64,000 nucleotides of DNA from Rhodosporidiobolus odoratus. Taxonomy: Eukaryota > Basidiomycota > Microbotryomycetes > Sporidiobolales > Sporidiobolaceae. The stretch spans positions 2,232,001 through 2,296,000 of the forward strand of contig JAOANU010000001.1 of NCBI GenBank assembly GCA_034387635.1, written 5' to 3'. The position numbers were made by a program, and so were the translations under genes. Positions within the stretch are counted from its first letter, which is position 1, and every line of letters begins with the position of its first letter. Of this stretch, positions 22,438 through 35,055 are shown piece by piece. The notes under the pieces are model-generated. The model saw only the letters and a program-made list of their open reading frames with translations. It was not told the origin of the DNA and did no database searches.

Positions 22438-24185
22438 ATGGCCGAGTCGACCGCACAGGCGGCTGGAGCCGACAAGGGCATCGGCAAACACTCACCCAAG
22501 GCGACCGCTATGATCGTAATCGGAATGGCGGGAAGCGGCAAAAGTACGTCGGCTCGTTCTCGTCTATAGCCTGCGTGGTGCGACGTCGCACTACGGACAC
22601 TTCCGCCGGTGCGAAGCGAAGGGAAGGATACTGACGCCTCTTCCTCTGCAGCCACCTTTATGCAGCGGGTCAACTCCTACCTTCACTCTCGCAACCAACC
22701 TCCTTATGTCCTCAACCTCGACCCTGCCGTCATGCACCTCCCCTTTGACGCCAATATCGACATTCGCGACACGGTCGACTATGCTGAGGTCATGAAGCAG
22801 TGCGTCTGGGCTTCCTGCAGTGGCCTTGTATCTGTCTAATTTGTGCTCTTTCTTTGCCCCTCTTTTCCTCCTCCTCTCGCTGCTACGCTGCAGGTACAAC
22901 CTCGGCCCGAACGGCGGTATCATGACGGCGCTCAACCTGTTCACAACCAAGTTTGACCAGGTCCTGAGCCACGTCGAGAACAGGGCGAACTCCGTCGAGT
23001 AAGTTTCGCTCGTAGCATTCATCGACTTCTGCTATCTGCTTATCCGCTGATACAACGCCCCTGCCTTTCCTTCTGCTCACAGCTACGTCTTACTCGACAC
23101 TCCTGGCCAAATCGAGATATTCACCTGGTCCGCATCTGGCGCTATTATCACCGACGCACTTGCATCTGCCCTCCCCACCGTCGTTGTCTACATCATCGAC
23201 ACTCCCCGTACCACCTCACCCGCTACCTTCATGAGCAACATGCTCTACGCTTGCTCGTGAGTTTGCAGTTTCATCTCTCTTTGCGACCTTTCTCGCCTCG
23301 TCGCAGCGCCACTCATCCATATTACTGGTGCTTGCAGCATCCTCTACAAAACCCGTCTCCCCTTCCTCCTAGTCTTCAACAAAACCGACGTACAAGATCA
23401 TCAATTCGCCCTCGAGTGGATGCGCGATTTCGAAGCGTTCCAAGAGGCGCTCCTCGAACGTCGCCAGACGCATGGCGAGGAGGATGGACCGGCTTATATG
23501 GATAGTTTGATGAACTCTATGAGTTTGGTGCTGGATGAGTTTTATAAGCATTTGCGGGTACGTGACCCTGCTATTGCCCCCCCTCCCCTTTTCTCCGTTC
23601 TGCTCCACCATTCGTTATCCGAGTCTTCTCACCCATATGTCCACCGCAGGCTGTGGGTGTCTCTGCGATGACGGGAGACGGCATGGACGAGCTGTTTGAC
23701 GCCGTACAAGAAGCAAGGCAAGAATACGAGACGTGCGTCACTCTTCCCTTTAACCCTACCCCGTCTGGTCGCATACTCAGCTCATACCTCTTGTGTCTTC
23801 CAGTGACTACAAACCCGAACTAGCCAAGATGGTTGCCGAACGCGAAAAGAAGAAGGAAGCCCAGAAAGCGGATTCGATTTCGAAGTTAATGAGGGACATG
23901 AAGGTTTCGGGTGATGGGAAAGCTCAGATCCCGAAGAGTGCGTTGGACAAGTATCTTGAGCCGCAGGAAGGAGAGGGAGATGAGGATAGTGACGAAGGGG
24001 AGATTATCGATAAGAGTGCGTCTCTTCTCCTTCCCGTGTTGGATACCTTTCTTGACTGCCACTTACCTGAGCTCTCCTTTGTAGGCTCGCGGACGGACTA
24101 CTATGAGCTGTCGAATGACAAGCCAAAACGGGGCACTCCGCAAGGTGTACAAGGGGACGATGGCACGCTCTGGCCCGCACCGTAG
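22438..24185 (+). CDS. NPA3: GPN-loop GTPase 1 (Npa3)
   Basis: The protein shows the P-loop [10 protein letters not shown] (an intron splits it just after GSGK), YVLNLDPAV, the diagnostic GPNGG loop in [27 protein letters not shown] and the base-specificity motif FNKTD. The last third is a charged helix ([14 protein letters not shown]) and an acidic tail ending [11 protein letters not shown]1/Npa3 acts in cytoplasmic assembly and nuclear import of RNA polymerase II. The gene has about eight short introns. It converges with ARH1, with only 106 bp between the stops. Confidence 0.9.
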
Positions 24186-24291
24186 CACCGCGTCTCGGCT
24201 CATACTTCTTACCTCGCAACCTAGACTCCCTGTTGTACTACTCCTAGGTTGCGCGATGCCGTCAGGCTCTATCTGGTGATTCTGACTACGG

Positions 24292-26028
24292 CTAAGAAAG
24301 CACGTCGAGCATCTCCTTGACGCTCGTAAACTTCTCCCGAATCTTGCCTTTCTCCCTGCCTCGTTCTCGTTCGACCTTGTCTATCCGTTCCCAGTCCTCC
24401 CAGCTTACCACTTGGGCGCTTCCTCGTAGCTCTTCGATCGGCAGGGGTGGTCGTACCGAGGCGGCGGTGGCCGCGGAAGTCGAGGAGGTAGACGGGGAAG
24501 AAAAGTCGGAAGCGATCAAGTCGGCGGCGGCAAAGGCGTCGAACATAGTTGTGGCGACGACGCCCGTCGGACCGCGGGCGAGCCAACCTGAAGTGTATAG
24601 GCCGTCGACCTGCTCAAGTTTCATGGGTCAGCAGAAGAACCTACGGGAAAGGGGAAAAGAAGCGAAACGCACCGTTTCACCTTGCTCATCCACCACCCTC
24701 CCTGCCTTATTCCGCACGACGCCCCGTTTCTCATCGAACGGCAGCCCCGCAATACCGATCGATCGATACCCAATCGACTTGAAGACCATGTCCGTCGTCT
24801 GCTCCCGCATCTCGCCCGTCGGTCGCGCCTGGAGAAGGTTCGGGTCGATGACGGTCGTAGCGGTAGAGGGCGGAATGAGTTCATTCAGAGCGTATCGGAC
24901 TCCACCGACAGCTGAAGGGGTCGAGCCCGAAGCGAGGAGCTCGACCGGACTCTGCAAAAACTGCAGAGACCAAGATTTGCCCGCTTCTGCCATCGAGGTC
25001 TTACTCCCCCCCTTGAGCAACCCCATCGCGCGTTTCCGCATCCGCCCGCTTTCCAGTTTGGGATTGTCCTCGACTTCTCGTACCGCGGCTTGTAGGAGAG
25101 CAGAGTCCATGTCGAACGCTACCCCGGGGACATTCATAAGCTCCCTCAGCTCTTTTGTCGTAGCTGCGAGTTGTAGAGGTCCTCGCCGCCCAACGACATC
25201 CACACGCTTTACTCGAGATCGAGAGAGCTCGGCCAGTGCATAGTCTGGTACGTCGAACTCGCGCAAGGCGTCCACCGGCTTGAGCAGCATTCGAGCCAGG
25301 TCGAGCGCGACGTTTCCCTGCCCGATCACGGTGACATGTTCGTGCTTTGAGAGGTCGAGGAGAGGTGTCAAGGCTTCGGCATGGTAAGGGTGACCGTTGT
25401 ACCAGTTAACGAAACTTCGGGCGGAGAAGACGTTGGAGAGGGTGGATTCGCCGGGGATATTGAGAGGGCGGTCGAGGGAGGCGCCGTAGGTGAAGAGGAG
25501 GGCGTCGTAGTGAGGTCGAAGGGCTTCAAGGGATACCTGAGCGGCGAGGGAACGGGAAGAACCGGTAGGAGAGGCGGAGGCAGCGGCGGAGGAAGAAAAG
25601 CAAGAAGCAGAAGATCCGACTTGAATATTGCCGAAGAAGCGGAACCGAGGATCGCGCGCCGTTTCTTCGAACTTGTGCTCGCAGTTCTGAGGAAGTGAGA
25701 GGTCAATACGACCCTTCGCCAGGGCACGTAAACCCAGGAAGCGCACCTTGACTTCAGGATGATCCGGTGCCACTCCAAACCTTGCTAATCCGAACGGACT
25801 GGGCAGCAGCTCGAACAGATCTACCGTCGCCTTGTCCGACCCTGGCAGGCTCAACAGCCTGGACGCGGCGTAGAACCCAGCTGGGCCACCCCCGACGATG
25901 CCGAACCGAAGTGGACGCGAATTCAGCGTAGGCAGCGACGACGACTTCGCGCGACTGGCTGACGTGGCGGCGAAGGTTCTTTGCTGTGATGGGCAGCGCC
26001 GCGGCGCTTGCAGACGAGGTTGAGGCAT
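24292..26028 (-). CDS. ARH1: mitochondrial NADPH:ferredoxin (adrenodoxin) reductase
   Basis: A basic N-terminus (MPQPRLQAPRRCPSQQRTF) fits mitochondrial import. It is followed by the FAD-binding motif FGIVGGGPAGFYAASRLL, then LPSPFGLARFGVAPDHPEVK, VIGQGNVALDLARMLL (NADP-binding) and, in the last exon, GLYTSGWLARGPTGVVATT. This is the Arh1/FDXR family, which passes electrons to mitochondrial ferredoxin for Fe-S cluster and heme A synthesis. One intron near 24613-24672 separates the two parts. A Ser/Ala-rich insert of about 25 residues (SSASCFSSSAAASASPTGSS) near 25555-25625 is additional to the usual family sequence. The C-terminal about 40 residues are charged. Confidence 0.9.
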
Positions 26029-26689
26029 GATCGGCGGGTTGAGGGAGTGGAAGAGCGGAGGATGGAGGCTATGATGATTAACATGCTATAGGGGTGCGTA
26101 GCCTGCGCCGTATCGTGCTCGATACCATCATAACTTACGTACACCGTGCAGCCGGACGACGCCGTCTCCTCTGGTTGTCAGCTGCAGCTTTTCCCGCCTT
26201 TGCCTTCCTCTCTGCCTATTCAACAGTTCCATCTTGCTCGTCACGAACGTGGTTTAGCTCTACTGACGAGCCCATGTTTTCGGCCCTCCTTCTCTCGACA
26301 CGACGTTCATCGAGCGACTCGAACATTCCGCGCTTGAAAATGCGGGTGCGCTTCCGCCTCAGTGTCCGTTCACGACAAGAATGCCTTCGAAGGAAGCGAG
26401 CCGTGATACCACTGGCATTGTCGTCCAGCTACGGACTATCGGCCACCACCGCTCTTCGCTCGCTTTCGCCGTGTTCTTCGACGGACTTCAACGGACCACC
26501 TCTTTCCCGAACACGCTTTGCCTCCCTCTCTCGTCCTTGATCTGCCTATACCAGCGCTTGTCGCAGTGATCGTCCAGCTTTGACACTACGCCTGTCCCGT
26601 CAACTTCCCCGTTTCGGCTTGACCCACTATTCTCGACGCCTCTTCGAACCCAACCGAGCCATCCTCAACTATTCGTGACCTTCAGAAGC
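26029..26689. promoter_or_regulatory. divergent promoter region of ARH1 and the 26690 gene
   Basis: This 661-bp stretch separates two divergently transcribed genes. Frames within it (up to 148 codons on the plus strand) look like chance. No clear TATA box or repeat is seen. Confidence 0.4.
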
Positions 26690-28643
26690 ATGGCTCACGC
26701 TCAACGGTCCGCCTCCTCGTTCGTAACCTTCCAGGGAAAACTCTTCGATCAGAGCCCGCCGGAAGAAAGCGGTATTCAGCTCTGGGCGTCTGAGGAGCTT
26801 AGGGAGATGAGCCTCGAGCGGTGGACGGCCATGTTCCCTTGGTTGCAAGACTGGGCCATCAAGCAACTACTTAATCACGAGGTGCAGCTACAGCCGCAGC
26901 GCTATTGGACCCCGTTCCGGGTTCAGAAATGGCAGAACATAGTACGTTTCCATCTAGTGATGGGTCCCCTCCCTTCCTTGGTCATTTCCACGCTCGCGTT
27001 AGTAGCTGACATTGTCTTCCTCCCTGAAAATGTAGACGGAGAAAATCCTATCGACATTCGCATGGGCGGAGGTGAACAGCGCTGGTTTTTTGTTCTTCTG
27101 CCCCTACATACCTGACTCATTGTCATGATCAGCGTCAAAAGTGGGCGATCAACGAGCGCCTACCCTTCAGCGGCATGCGAAAAAAACCGATCCCTCAAGT
27201 CCAGCCCCCGCTTTACGCTATAGACACGCTTAGATACGACATGATCCCGGAAGCCTTTCCTTTCCTACCCCTCTCATCCGTCTACACATGGGAGAACCTA
27301 CACAAGGCCACAGCTGTGATCAAATACCTGGCTTCGCTACAGGGCATCGCAGAATCATGGACGAAGGGAATCCATCACTACAACAACTTCCTGAAGAATG
27401 CCTGGAACACCTCGAGTGATGGCGCTAGGGAGCAGCGTCGGGAGATCTCGCGCAATCTCTGGAATACGTTCACGGCCTGCTTGTTCATCGGGCGCGAAGT
27501 GAGTCTCCCTGCCTCGGCTGATCCCGCTGCTCCTGGAAGAAAATACCGGACGGGCACGCATCGAGCGAAGGAGAAAAGTGTTCTGACCGATTATCGCACG
27601 GAGCAGCCGCACACGAGTGAGGTCTTCAAGGGCACATGTCCCCTGATAAGTGTCCTTTCCGATTAATCCCAATACTGCTCCTTCGCTTACCACGCTTCGG
27701 ACTAATTTTCACGCTCGCCAGCCGCCCTTCGGCGGAGCTCCCGAACTAGGCAGAGCGGCTTATGTGGCTGCGCTCGCCTTCCCGATCACCCCTCCTTCGT
27801 TCCCCTCTGATGACGAAACCGGCGAGCCGAACATCGGGGTTTTTCACGCCGCGCTCAGCGCGATCCAGCATCGAGTAGCACCACAACAACTCGCTCAGCT
27901 CCACGTTCCGGTCGCCGTTTGGGTCAAGGCTGTTGCGCAGGAGCTCGACCTTCGGCGGCTTGGAGGATGGCACAGTTTGGAGAAAGAGGAAGCGACGGCG
28001 TTATTGCTCGAGTTGGAAGCAATCTACTGCCAGTCAGATGCGTGGAACGGTACACTGGTACGTGTGTCGTCGTCTCTCATAGCAACGAAGGTTCTGACCG
28101 CACCGCCTTACAGCCCTACCCGAGTCTTGTCCTGGAGTGCATAGCTGAGAAGGTACTTAATTAGTCTTTTCCGTCCAATCAGGCCGCTTCTCTCGCACTC
28201 GTCATTCAGTTCTCTCTTGTTTTGCAGCCCCTTGAGGAGGCGACCTTCCGATACCGTTTTACAGAGCGGGCCGCAAATCGTACGTTCCGTCTCTCTCAGT
28301 CTATACGCCTCGTTCGCCCGTGCACAAACCGGGTCTCATGGTTCGCCCTCTGCCTCGTGCCATTGCAACAGCTCATTCTCATGTACATCAAGATCGCGCA
28401 CACGACCCCGAATACGCCGCTTTCCTCGCCTACATTTCGCAATCACCCGCTCTGGCGCCGCCCAATATCTCGTTTCAACCTTTCGCACCGCAGCACGCTC
28501 TTCGTTCCACACATTCACATGAACATGAGAGCTCTCACCACGGAGGGCTCGCTTGGCCTTTGCAACAGTATGACAGTCTAGCGAGAGTGAGGAGGCGACT
28601 CGGAAGAGGAAGGGCGGAAAACGGGCAAGCATGGCAGAGCTAA
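26690..28643 (+). CDS. hypothetical protein, multi-exon
   Basis: The start MAHAQRSASSFVTFQGKLF is followed by exons that join in frame: ...VQKWQNI | TEKILSTFAWAE | RQKWAINERLPF..., then an exon with YDMIPEAFPFLPLSSVYTW, one with GWHSLEKEEATALLLELEAI, two short exons (PYPSLVLECIAEK; PLEEATFRYRFTERAAN) and a last exon, LYTPRSPVHKPGLMV... to GQAWQS, TAA. About 470 residues. It is rich in Trp and aromatic residues in the first half and has a His-rich stretch (HSHVHQ, HSHEHESSHHG) near the end. No signal peptide, membrane segment or catalytic motif is visible. I do not recognise the family. Confidence 0.6.
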
Positions 28644-28927
28644 AAGGGCCGCTTACCGCAGTAGATCTCTCGCACTGCAGACTTTTCGGACTTGACGAGT
28701 ACAGTGAAAGCAAGACCAGCTTGGGTTCATTTCATGCGAGTAAATGATGACAATGGTGGAGGATGCGCGAATTAGCTACAAACAACTAGGGGTGGCACTG
28801 CTATGCTATTTATGGTGTTGAACACGGGCTATTAGTCAAGTGGTACAGACGAGTGAGAGTGTCAAGTGAGAGTGGGGAGAGTGTGCCCGAAAAAGCTGGA
28901 CTAGGAGAGGAAGGGTAGGGGACGAGA

Positions 28928-29744
28928 TCAAGCGTTGTAGTGCTCGGCCTCGCCGTCCTCGAGCCAAGCCTTGCGTTCGGGGTAGGGAGTGCTATAGATG
29001 GCTAATCTCACGTCAGCAGTGAAAAAGAGAGGCAGATAAATAGGAAAAGAAGACGCACGGAATCCTCTTCCCACCCACCATCCTAACCCCCAACCCAAAC
29101 CCATGACCAAGACCAAGGTAATCCTCAGCATCGACCTCAGCAGCGCCAGGTGTGAAGCCCGCGCAATCGACCACCGTCTCAGCGTCACTACACTCGCAGC
29201 TGGTCTCGCTGATCCCGCGAGCCATGAGGTGGAGGGTGTCCAAGGTAGGGGCGGGCATGACGAGCGGAGGAAGGTCGGAGATCCTCAGCGACGGACGGCG
29301 CCTCGCCGAAAGAGATGATGAGGGCGCAGCGGTGCCGAAAGCTGAAGCGCCAGAGAGGCAAGCCCCGGCGACCGAGAAAGAGAGAGGGGAAGTGGCGACG
29401 GGGGTCCTATTGGTCTGAAGGGCGTTGAGGGTCCTCGCAAGGGCACTCGCGTCGAAAGGGTTTCCTACGGCGCCGTTGAGCCCGCGACGAGGGGAGTTGA
29501 GGGCAGTGAAGGTGCCAGCTGCGGCGGGGGTGGTAACCGGGGTGCGGGAGGAACCTTCGTAGCCTCCGTTGGCGGAGGAGAAGTAGTCGGTCACGTTGGC
29601 GGCGATGGCGCGGGCCGCGGGGGAGCGGGGCGAGTTCATCGGGGTGCGGGAAGAACGGAGGATGGAGGCGAGGGGGGCAGAGGTGCGGTGGGCGGGGAGG
29701 GCGAGACGGGGGGAGGCCATGGGCGAGACAGCGACGCAGGACAT
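28928..29744 (-). CDS. hypothetical Ser/Pro-rich protein
   Basis: The frame starts MSCVAVSPMASPRLALP and encodes about 230 mostly disordered residues with several SP/TP sites (SSRTPMNSPRSPAAR, SRTPVTTP), typical of proteins phosphorylated by proline-directed kinases, though that is inference. A small motif, ISDLPPLVMPAPTLDTLHLM, and an acidic ECSDAETVVD follow. After GGKRIP an intron near 29055-29000 leads to a final exon ending AWLEDGEAEHYNA (TGA at 28928-28930). The true start could lie further upstream, since spliced leader exons near 29800-30000 are possible. Family not recognised. Confidence 0.5.
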
Positions 29745-30451
29745 CTGTGGAAGAGTGGATCAGCACGAGGCTGAAGGAAGTGGAGAGTATGAGGCGAGAG
29801 CGCACCTTGATAGCGGAAGTAATAGTAAGCGAGGTTGAGAAGGTCGAAAGTGGAAGAACGGTTGAGATTGAAAGGTGCTAAAGACTGCCGGAGGCTAAAG
29901 CGGTAGAGAGGGTTGAGTAGAGTGAAGTGAAGAAAGGAAGCAAGCCTGTCTAGGCCGCTCTTGTACCCTCTGACCCCCCACTTCTCGAGCTTCATTTCGA
30001 GAAATCTTGCACGCCCGTCTGTCCCTTTCTGGCTGAAAAGTGAATATCGCCTGACTCTGCAAAGCTCAGAGGCTGGAGCTGCACTAGAGTGACGCGCGGA
30101 GAAAGTGGTGTTGAAGGATCTGGAATTTAACCAGTTGAGAACTTAAAGTGCGGAAGGCGGGTGTTTCGAGTTGGACTGAAGTACCTTCATCGGGTATCGA
30201 GCCTGGCAGGCTCGAGCTACACAAAGCTTATGCGAAAGGTGAGTGACAGCGAAAGAAGCATAGCGGACGTTCCTCAGCGGCGGGTAGGTCGGAAGAAGGA
30301 AGGCCAACGACGTCGGGCAGTCAGAGGCGAAACGCTCGTTCCCTCCTCATAATGCAGTAGAGGCACATACCGCAGACTCAAGCTTTGAGGTGACGACGCT
30401 GCTTGCAAGCGGCATGCCTAAATAAGGCTACCGCGCCTTCTGCCCGACAAG
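29745..30451. other. intergenic region
   Basis: This lies between the Ser/Pro-rich gene and the 3' end of the SLD7-like gene. It contains a perfect small inverted repeat (GAGCCTG/CAGGCTC, about 30200) and no convincing coding frame. Part of 29745-30000 may be the 5' leader of the minus-strand gene. Confidence 0.35.
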
Positions 30452-33138
30452 CTACGTCTCTGCCATCTCGACATCGTCATCGTTTCCCGTCTGGGCGTCC
30501 GGCAGCCCGAAAGAGGCTTCAAGTCTGTCTCCCAGACTCTTTGGGCTGGGCAGCGACGGGAGAAAGTCGGTAGGAGCGGATGAAGAAGTTGGCATTTGTG
30601 GGAGATCAGGCTCAGGTTTGACTGAAGTTGCTGCCATTGCTGAGTCAGGTTCGGGTGTCGGCGTAGGGAAAGGAAAGAAAGTTGAGGATGTGGTCAAGTA
30701 AGAGGGCGCGAGGTACATCCGTAGGTGTTGCTCGACGAGTTCTTCGGCTCGTTGACGTTCGGCGGCGGAGAGCACGCTGACTTTGAAGGCCGACCGCTGC
30801 AATGAGACTATTGCGTCAATCCTTAAATCATAGGAAGCGAAACAGACTCGAAGCATCGCCCACTTACCATTGAGAACCCAACTCCCCTCGTAGTGAACGA
30901 GAAAACGTCGCGGAACTCCAGATGATCCTTTCCGACCCCGAGCGCAGTCAGTCGATTGAGCGTCATCTTTTTGACGGTCTGTGTGTGTTCGAAGCGATAC
31001 TACATCAGCCGATGCCTGAGTAACAGACCAAGACGATCAGAGGAACGGCAGCGAAAACGACGCACATTCTTGTTCCGCGTTTCCACCTCCCCAGCGGGTA
31101 CCGTCGCCGCCGTCGTAGGCCCCACGCTGCTCGCCCTCCCACCTATCGTCGTTGTCGAAGGAGGTAACGCCGTCCCCTCTCTCTCCTCCCTCCTCCTTTT
31201 CCTCGCCCGTTCCTCCTCCCTCTCCCACCTCGCACCCGTAGCCGCCACCGCAGCTCCAAGCGCAAATTGCCCCACCGGCAGACTCGAGCTGCGAGCCATC
31301 CCACCTCCTGCTCCGCCGTTTGCCCTTCGTCCACTCACAGTGCGGTTGGCGGTGGCGGCAAAGGATCGCAATTCAGCCACTGCATCCTGACTTTCTTCCC
31401 CGAAATCGCCATGGTCATTGTCATCGCCATCGCGGTCGTCTGCTTCAAGACCGAAAGAGGTGCTCGCTATGCTCGGGGTCGGGCTAGGGCCACGACTGTT
31501 TGCTCGATTCCTTTCAGGGGGATTGAATCGTAGAGGCTGGATTCGCCCTCCAACCTTAGTTTCGGCTTCTTCGACTTCGTCGTCTGAGCCGGGAGGCGAG
31601 TCGAGTAGCATACTCGAACGGGAGGTGGAGCGTTGGAAAGACCGCGAAGCGGAGTTAGAAGGCGCGGCTAGGGAGTTCCTCCGAGACAGGGAGGTGGAAG
31701 AGAGGGGAGGGAGGGAGGATTCGCGTTTTACCGCGCTAGGTAGAGTCGATGAAGAGGTATGAGAGAAGAGGCGGGTTGATGAAGTCGCGCGGGAGAGAGC
31801 ACGAGATTTGCTACTTTGTGAGGGAAGAGGTGGAGGAGGGAACGCCATGCTTGGAGGTAGGCTGGATGCATGTCTGGCTTTCGGGCGCGAGGAAGTCACG
31901 TCGGTATTGTTGGCGCTTAGTAGAGAGGCAATTGCTTTGTCCTTGGCGGTCTGACGTTTGGCTTTGGGCGGTTTGGTCGATTGGGCGGAAGCGGTGGTGG
32001 TGGTAGACGAGGAGAGGGAAAAGGCGGAAGCGGGAAGAGAGGCAGTCTTGCGTAGCTTCTTGGTAAAGAGGTTCTCTGACGGTTGCAAGGTACATTAGCT
32101 CAGGTGTACACAGGAGTTTTACGAGAGAGGTTAGCGGGCCCAGCTGAACGTACCTCGAGGCATAGGGTCGTCAGGCCGAGGCTTACGTACAGCTGAGCGA
32201 GAAGGTCGACCGAGGAGCAGAGTAAGAGGTGGTAGCGGCGGCAGCGCGGAGGTCGAAGCGGTGGGGTCGACATTTTCTTGCTCAGATGGCTGGGGAGGGT
32301 AAGAGGCGAAAATGATGACTTCTTCGCCTGCCATATGCAAGGGTGCTCAAGTCAGCAGCCGTCGTTTGATCGCTCGTGAGGGAAAAGACGTACCACCAGC
32401 ATCTAGCTTGATCCCCATACCCTCCCTTCCTTCCCTGCAAAACATGTCCTGAAACCATTCAACCGTCTCGGGGCATCGCTCGTCAATATAGATCCTGACG
32501 TCTGTCGGTGTTTCGACCTCGATCCTCTCTTCCTCCTGTTTGGCCTTGCCTTTGCCCTTCTTCGTCAGAGCAGCCATCGGGCTTTCATCTCCTTTCCTCT
32601 TGATGCCCACCTCGCCCTTGACCTTGATGTCCCCGCTTCTTAGCATCTCGAGGCCGAGACACATATCGGCACCGGATGAAGTGAGAGAAGCGGACGAGGC
32701 AAAGGGATCATCGAAAGGGTTGACGGAAGAGGAGGATGGGGTGAGGTGGGGGGATGCGGTCGAGGAGAGGGTAAAGAGGTGGGCGATGACGGCGATACCT
32801 GTGCGAGTGACGGTATCAGCGTATGCGACAGAGCTATATAGGAGAAACGCTGGCGTACCGTGCAAGTCCTGTCCGTCGTGAGTGATCAACTTTCCCCTCC
32901 ACAGCAAGCGGCATCCGGCGCTCCCTCCCGATGCACTACCAGCTCCCGACGTATTCGCCCGCCTCAGGGGGGGCCGCGTCGCACCAGAGTTCAAGGTCGG
33001 GGTTCCTAGCTGAGGTTGTTGCCGAGGTGATGAGACGCGATGTAGTGAAGTCGCGTCGGGATGAGGAGGTGAAAGTGGGCGTTTCAAGGGAGAACCTGCC
33101 AAGGGTATAGACAGGTCTGGAGGGAGTACCTCCGTCAT
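30452..33138 (-). CDS. probable Sld7-like DNA replication initiation factor
   Basis: The N-terminal exon (from 33138) encodes RLLWRGKLITHDGQDLHG and VRIYIDERCPETVEWFQDMF. Short exons and a long Ser/Arg-rich disordered exon (about 32090-31060) follow. The C-terminal part, assembled over introns near 31060-30995 and 30868-30800, reads VETRNKN | TVKKMTLNRLTALGVGKDH, LEFRDVFSFTTRGVGFSM | RSAFKVSVLSAAERQRAEEL and VEQHLRMYL. This resembles the C-terminal Sld7 domain, which is why I suggest Sld7, a partner of Sld3 in origin firing. The match is from memory of the family pattern, so the call is tentative. The protein ends in a short acidic tail, DDDVEMAET. Divergent from EFG1, with 148 bp between. 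Confidence 0.5.
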
Positions 33139-33286
33139 TCGAGACGCGTTATAAGCAATGCAGACAGTCAGCAGAGCAAGGTGTCAAGTGATTGTTCAGG
33201 GGGAATCTGATCAACATCTCACGCAAGAAAAGCTCAGCTTGAACATCTACTCTCGACTGACTAGCTTGCTTCTACAATCGTCCGGC

Positions 33287-34625
33287 ATGGCATACGACGA
33301 CTCATCTACATCACGCGGACGTGGACGTGGGCGCGGGCGAGGCGGAGGGGCCAGGGGAGGTGGACAGCCATCAAGAGGAGGAGCGCACGCCGGATCAGCC
33401 AGAGGAGCTAGCAAGGCCAGTCAGGGTGGACCGGGAAGTCTCCCTTCAGGTTAGTCGCCCGTTTGCGAATCGCTGTCGCATGATGAGCTGACCTCTGCTT
33501 CTCCGGCATGAGCAGGAAGTGTGAGCAAACTCAAGGCCCAGCTCCGGCAGACCAAGCGACTACTGGCCAAGGTGCGCCGACAGCTTGCAAGTCTATCTTC
33601 CTACGTGCTGTACTGATCAATTTGCACTGTTCCAGGACGACCTTACCCCCGACGTCCGCCTCACTTCAGAACGTCGCCTCGTTGCATTGACTGGCGAGCT
33701 GGAAAAGGCCGAGCGAGGACTGCAGGAGAAGAAGATGGTGACAAGGTACCGCGGCATCAAGTTCTTCGGTACGTCCCTGCGCCATCAATCCCTTCTCAAA
33801 AGGCAAGTTCTGACTCGACGCACACGCAGAACGGCAAAAATTGTTGAGGAAGATCAAGCAGCTCAAGAAGCAGCTTTCAGAGAAGGAGGACGACGCTGCG
33901 CTGAAGGAGCAGCTCTTGGAAGTCCGTATTGACCTGCATTACGTCCTCGTACGTTTTCCTCCTTTCACACCTTTTCGAACAACCTCTGACCGCCCTTTCC
34001 CGATGCGCAGCGCTACTCCAAAGTCGACAAATACATCGCCCTCTTCCCCGACGGTACCTACGCACCTCACCTCTCTCCCTCCTCCCTCCCTTCCGACGCC
34101 CCCGAATCGGAACAAAAACGACAGGCCCTCCGTGCCGGGCTGCGGAAACGGATCGAGAAGGGCGAGTTGAGCGCTGAGGCTGAAGGTGGGGATTTGGGAA
34201 TTGAGGGGGAGGAGGATGTGGGAGCTGGAGCGGGCGGGGACAAGAGGGAAAGGGAGGAGGAAGAGGAAGAGGCGGACGTGCCGAAAAAGGAGGAAGCGCG
34301 GGCGCAGGTGAAGAGGCGGAAGACTGAAGAAGCGCCACCACAAGTGTTGGCTGCCACCAAGGAAAAGGAGGAGGATGGCGAGGAGGCGGAAGAAGAGGAC
34401 ACCGCCGCCAATGGGCAGGAGCAGCCCAAGAAGAAGGAGAATAGGAAACAACGGAAGGAGAGGAAGCGGGCGGAGCAGGCGGCGGGCGGAGCCGGGGCAG
34501 AACAGGCCGTTTCGACGAGGGCTGGAGGGAAGAAGGACAGCACACCGGCCAAGGGGAAGAAGGGCGTTAAGGCGGAGGAGGAGAAGGGGACCAAGTTGGC
34601 GGAAGAGGATGACTTTTTCGCATGA
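33287..34625 (+). CDS. EFG1: rRNA-processing protein Efg1
   Basis: The start MAYDDSSTSRGRGRGRGRGG gives an RGG-type basic region. The Efg1 domain follows over short exons: SVSKLKAQLRQTKRLLAK, LTSERRLVALTGELEKAE, MVTRYRGIKFF, ERQKLLRKIKQLKKQL and RIDLHYVL | RYSKVDKYIALFPDGTYAP. Efg1 is a nucleolar factor of early small-subunit pre-rRNA processing. The C-terminal about 150 residues are very rich in Glu and Lys (probably disordered) and end KLAEEDDFFA. Members usually are short; the RGG head and long acidic tail lengthen this one. Confidence 0.85.
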
Positions 34626-35055
34626 CCTATTGTAGCCGCCAAGGATTCGCAACGTAGACCTACCGTGTGCGGCCTTGTCGAGTCACTTTGGCCAGAAAGG
34701 AGCTGTCGTCGTCCTGAAAGTCGGCAGCTCTTCCTCCTTCGCACTCGCTCATCTCCGCTCGCTTCACACCTGAGACCGTTTTGCTGGCCGAAAAAGCACA
34801 TATAGCACCGGATCCAGCCGTCTACACCGATTTGCTACCCGCGCAACTCCGACAAGGCTTCGACAGCTTTTGAGGCGAACACGCAGGTGAGATTGCCGGC
34901 ACGTCCGGCAGACAGGCTTAAATGTACGTAGTCATACGCGCTGATATTTGGCGCTCCAGCTAGCTGAACCTCTGTGCACACAGCTGTTCGGCGTCGCTTG
35001 CTGATACTCCTCGTTAGCAACCCCCGTCCGACATACCCTGCGAATCCCCGCCAGA
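34626..35055. other. intergenic region upstream of MCD4
   Basis: About 430 bp between EFG1 and MCD4 (both plus). It holds the presumed MCD4 promoter. No repeat or extra gene is seen. Confidence 0.4.

Noticed and set aside
30185..30225. Possible tRNA or small RNA hairpin (GAGCCTG/CAGGCTC)
   Set aside because: There is a single short stem with no A/B box pair or cloverleaf around it.
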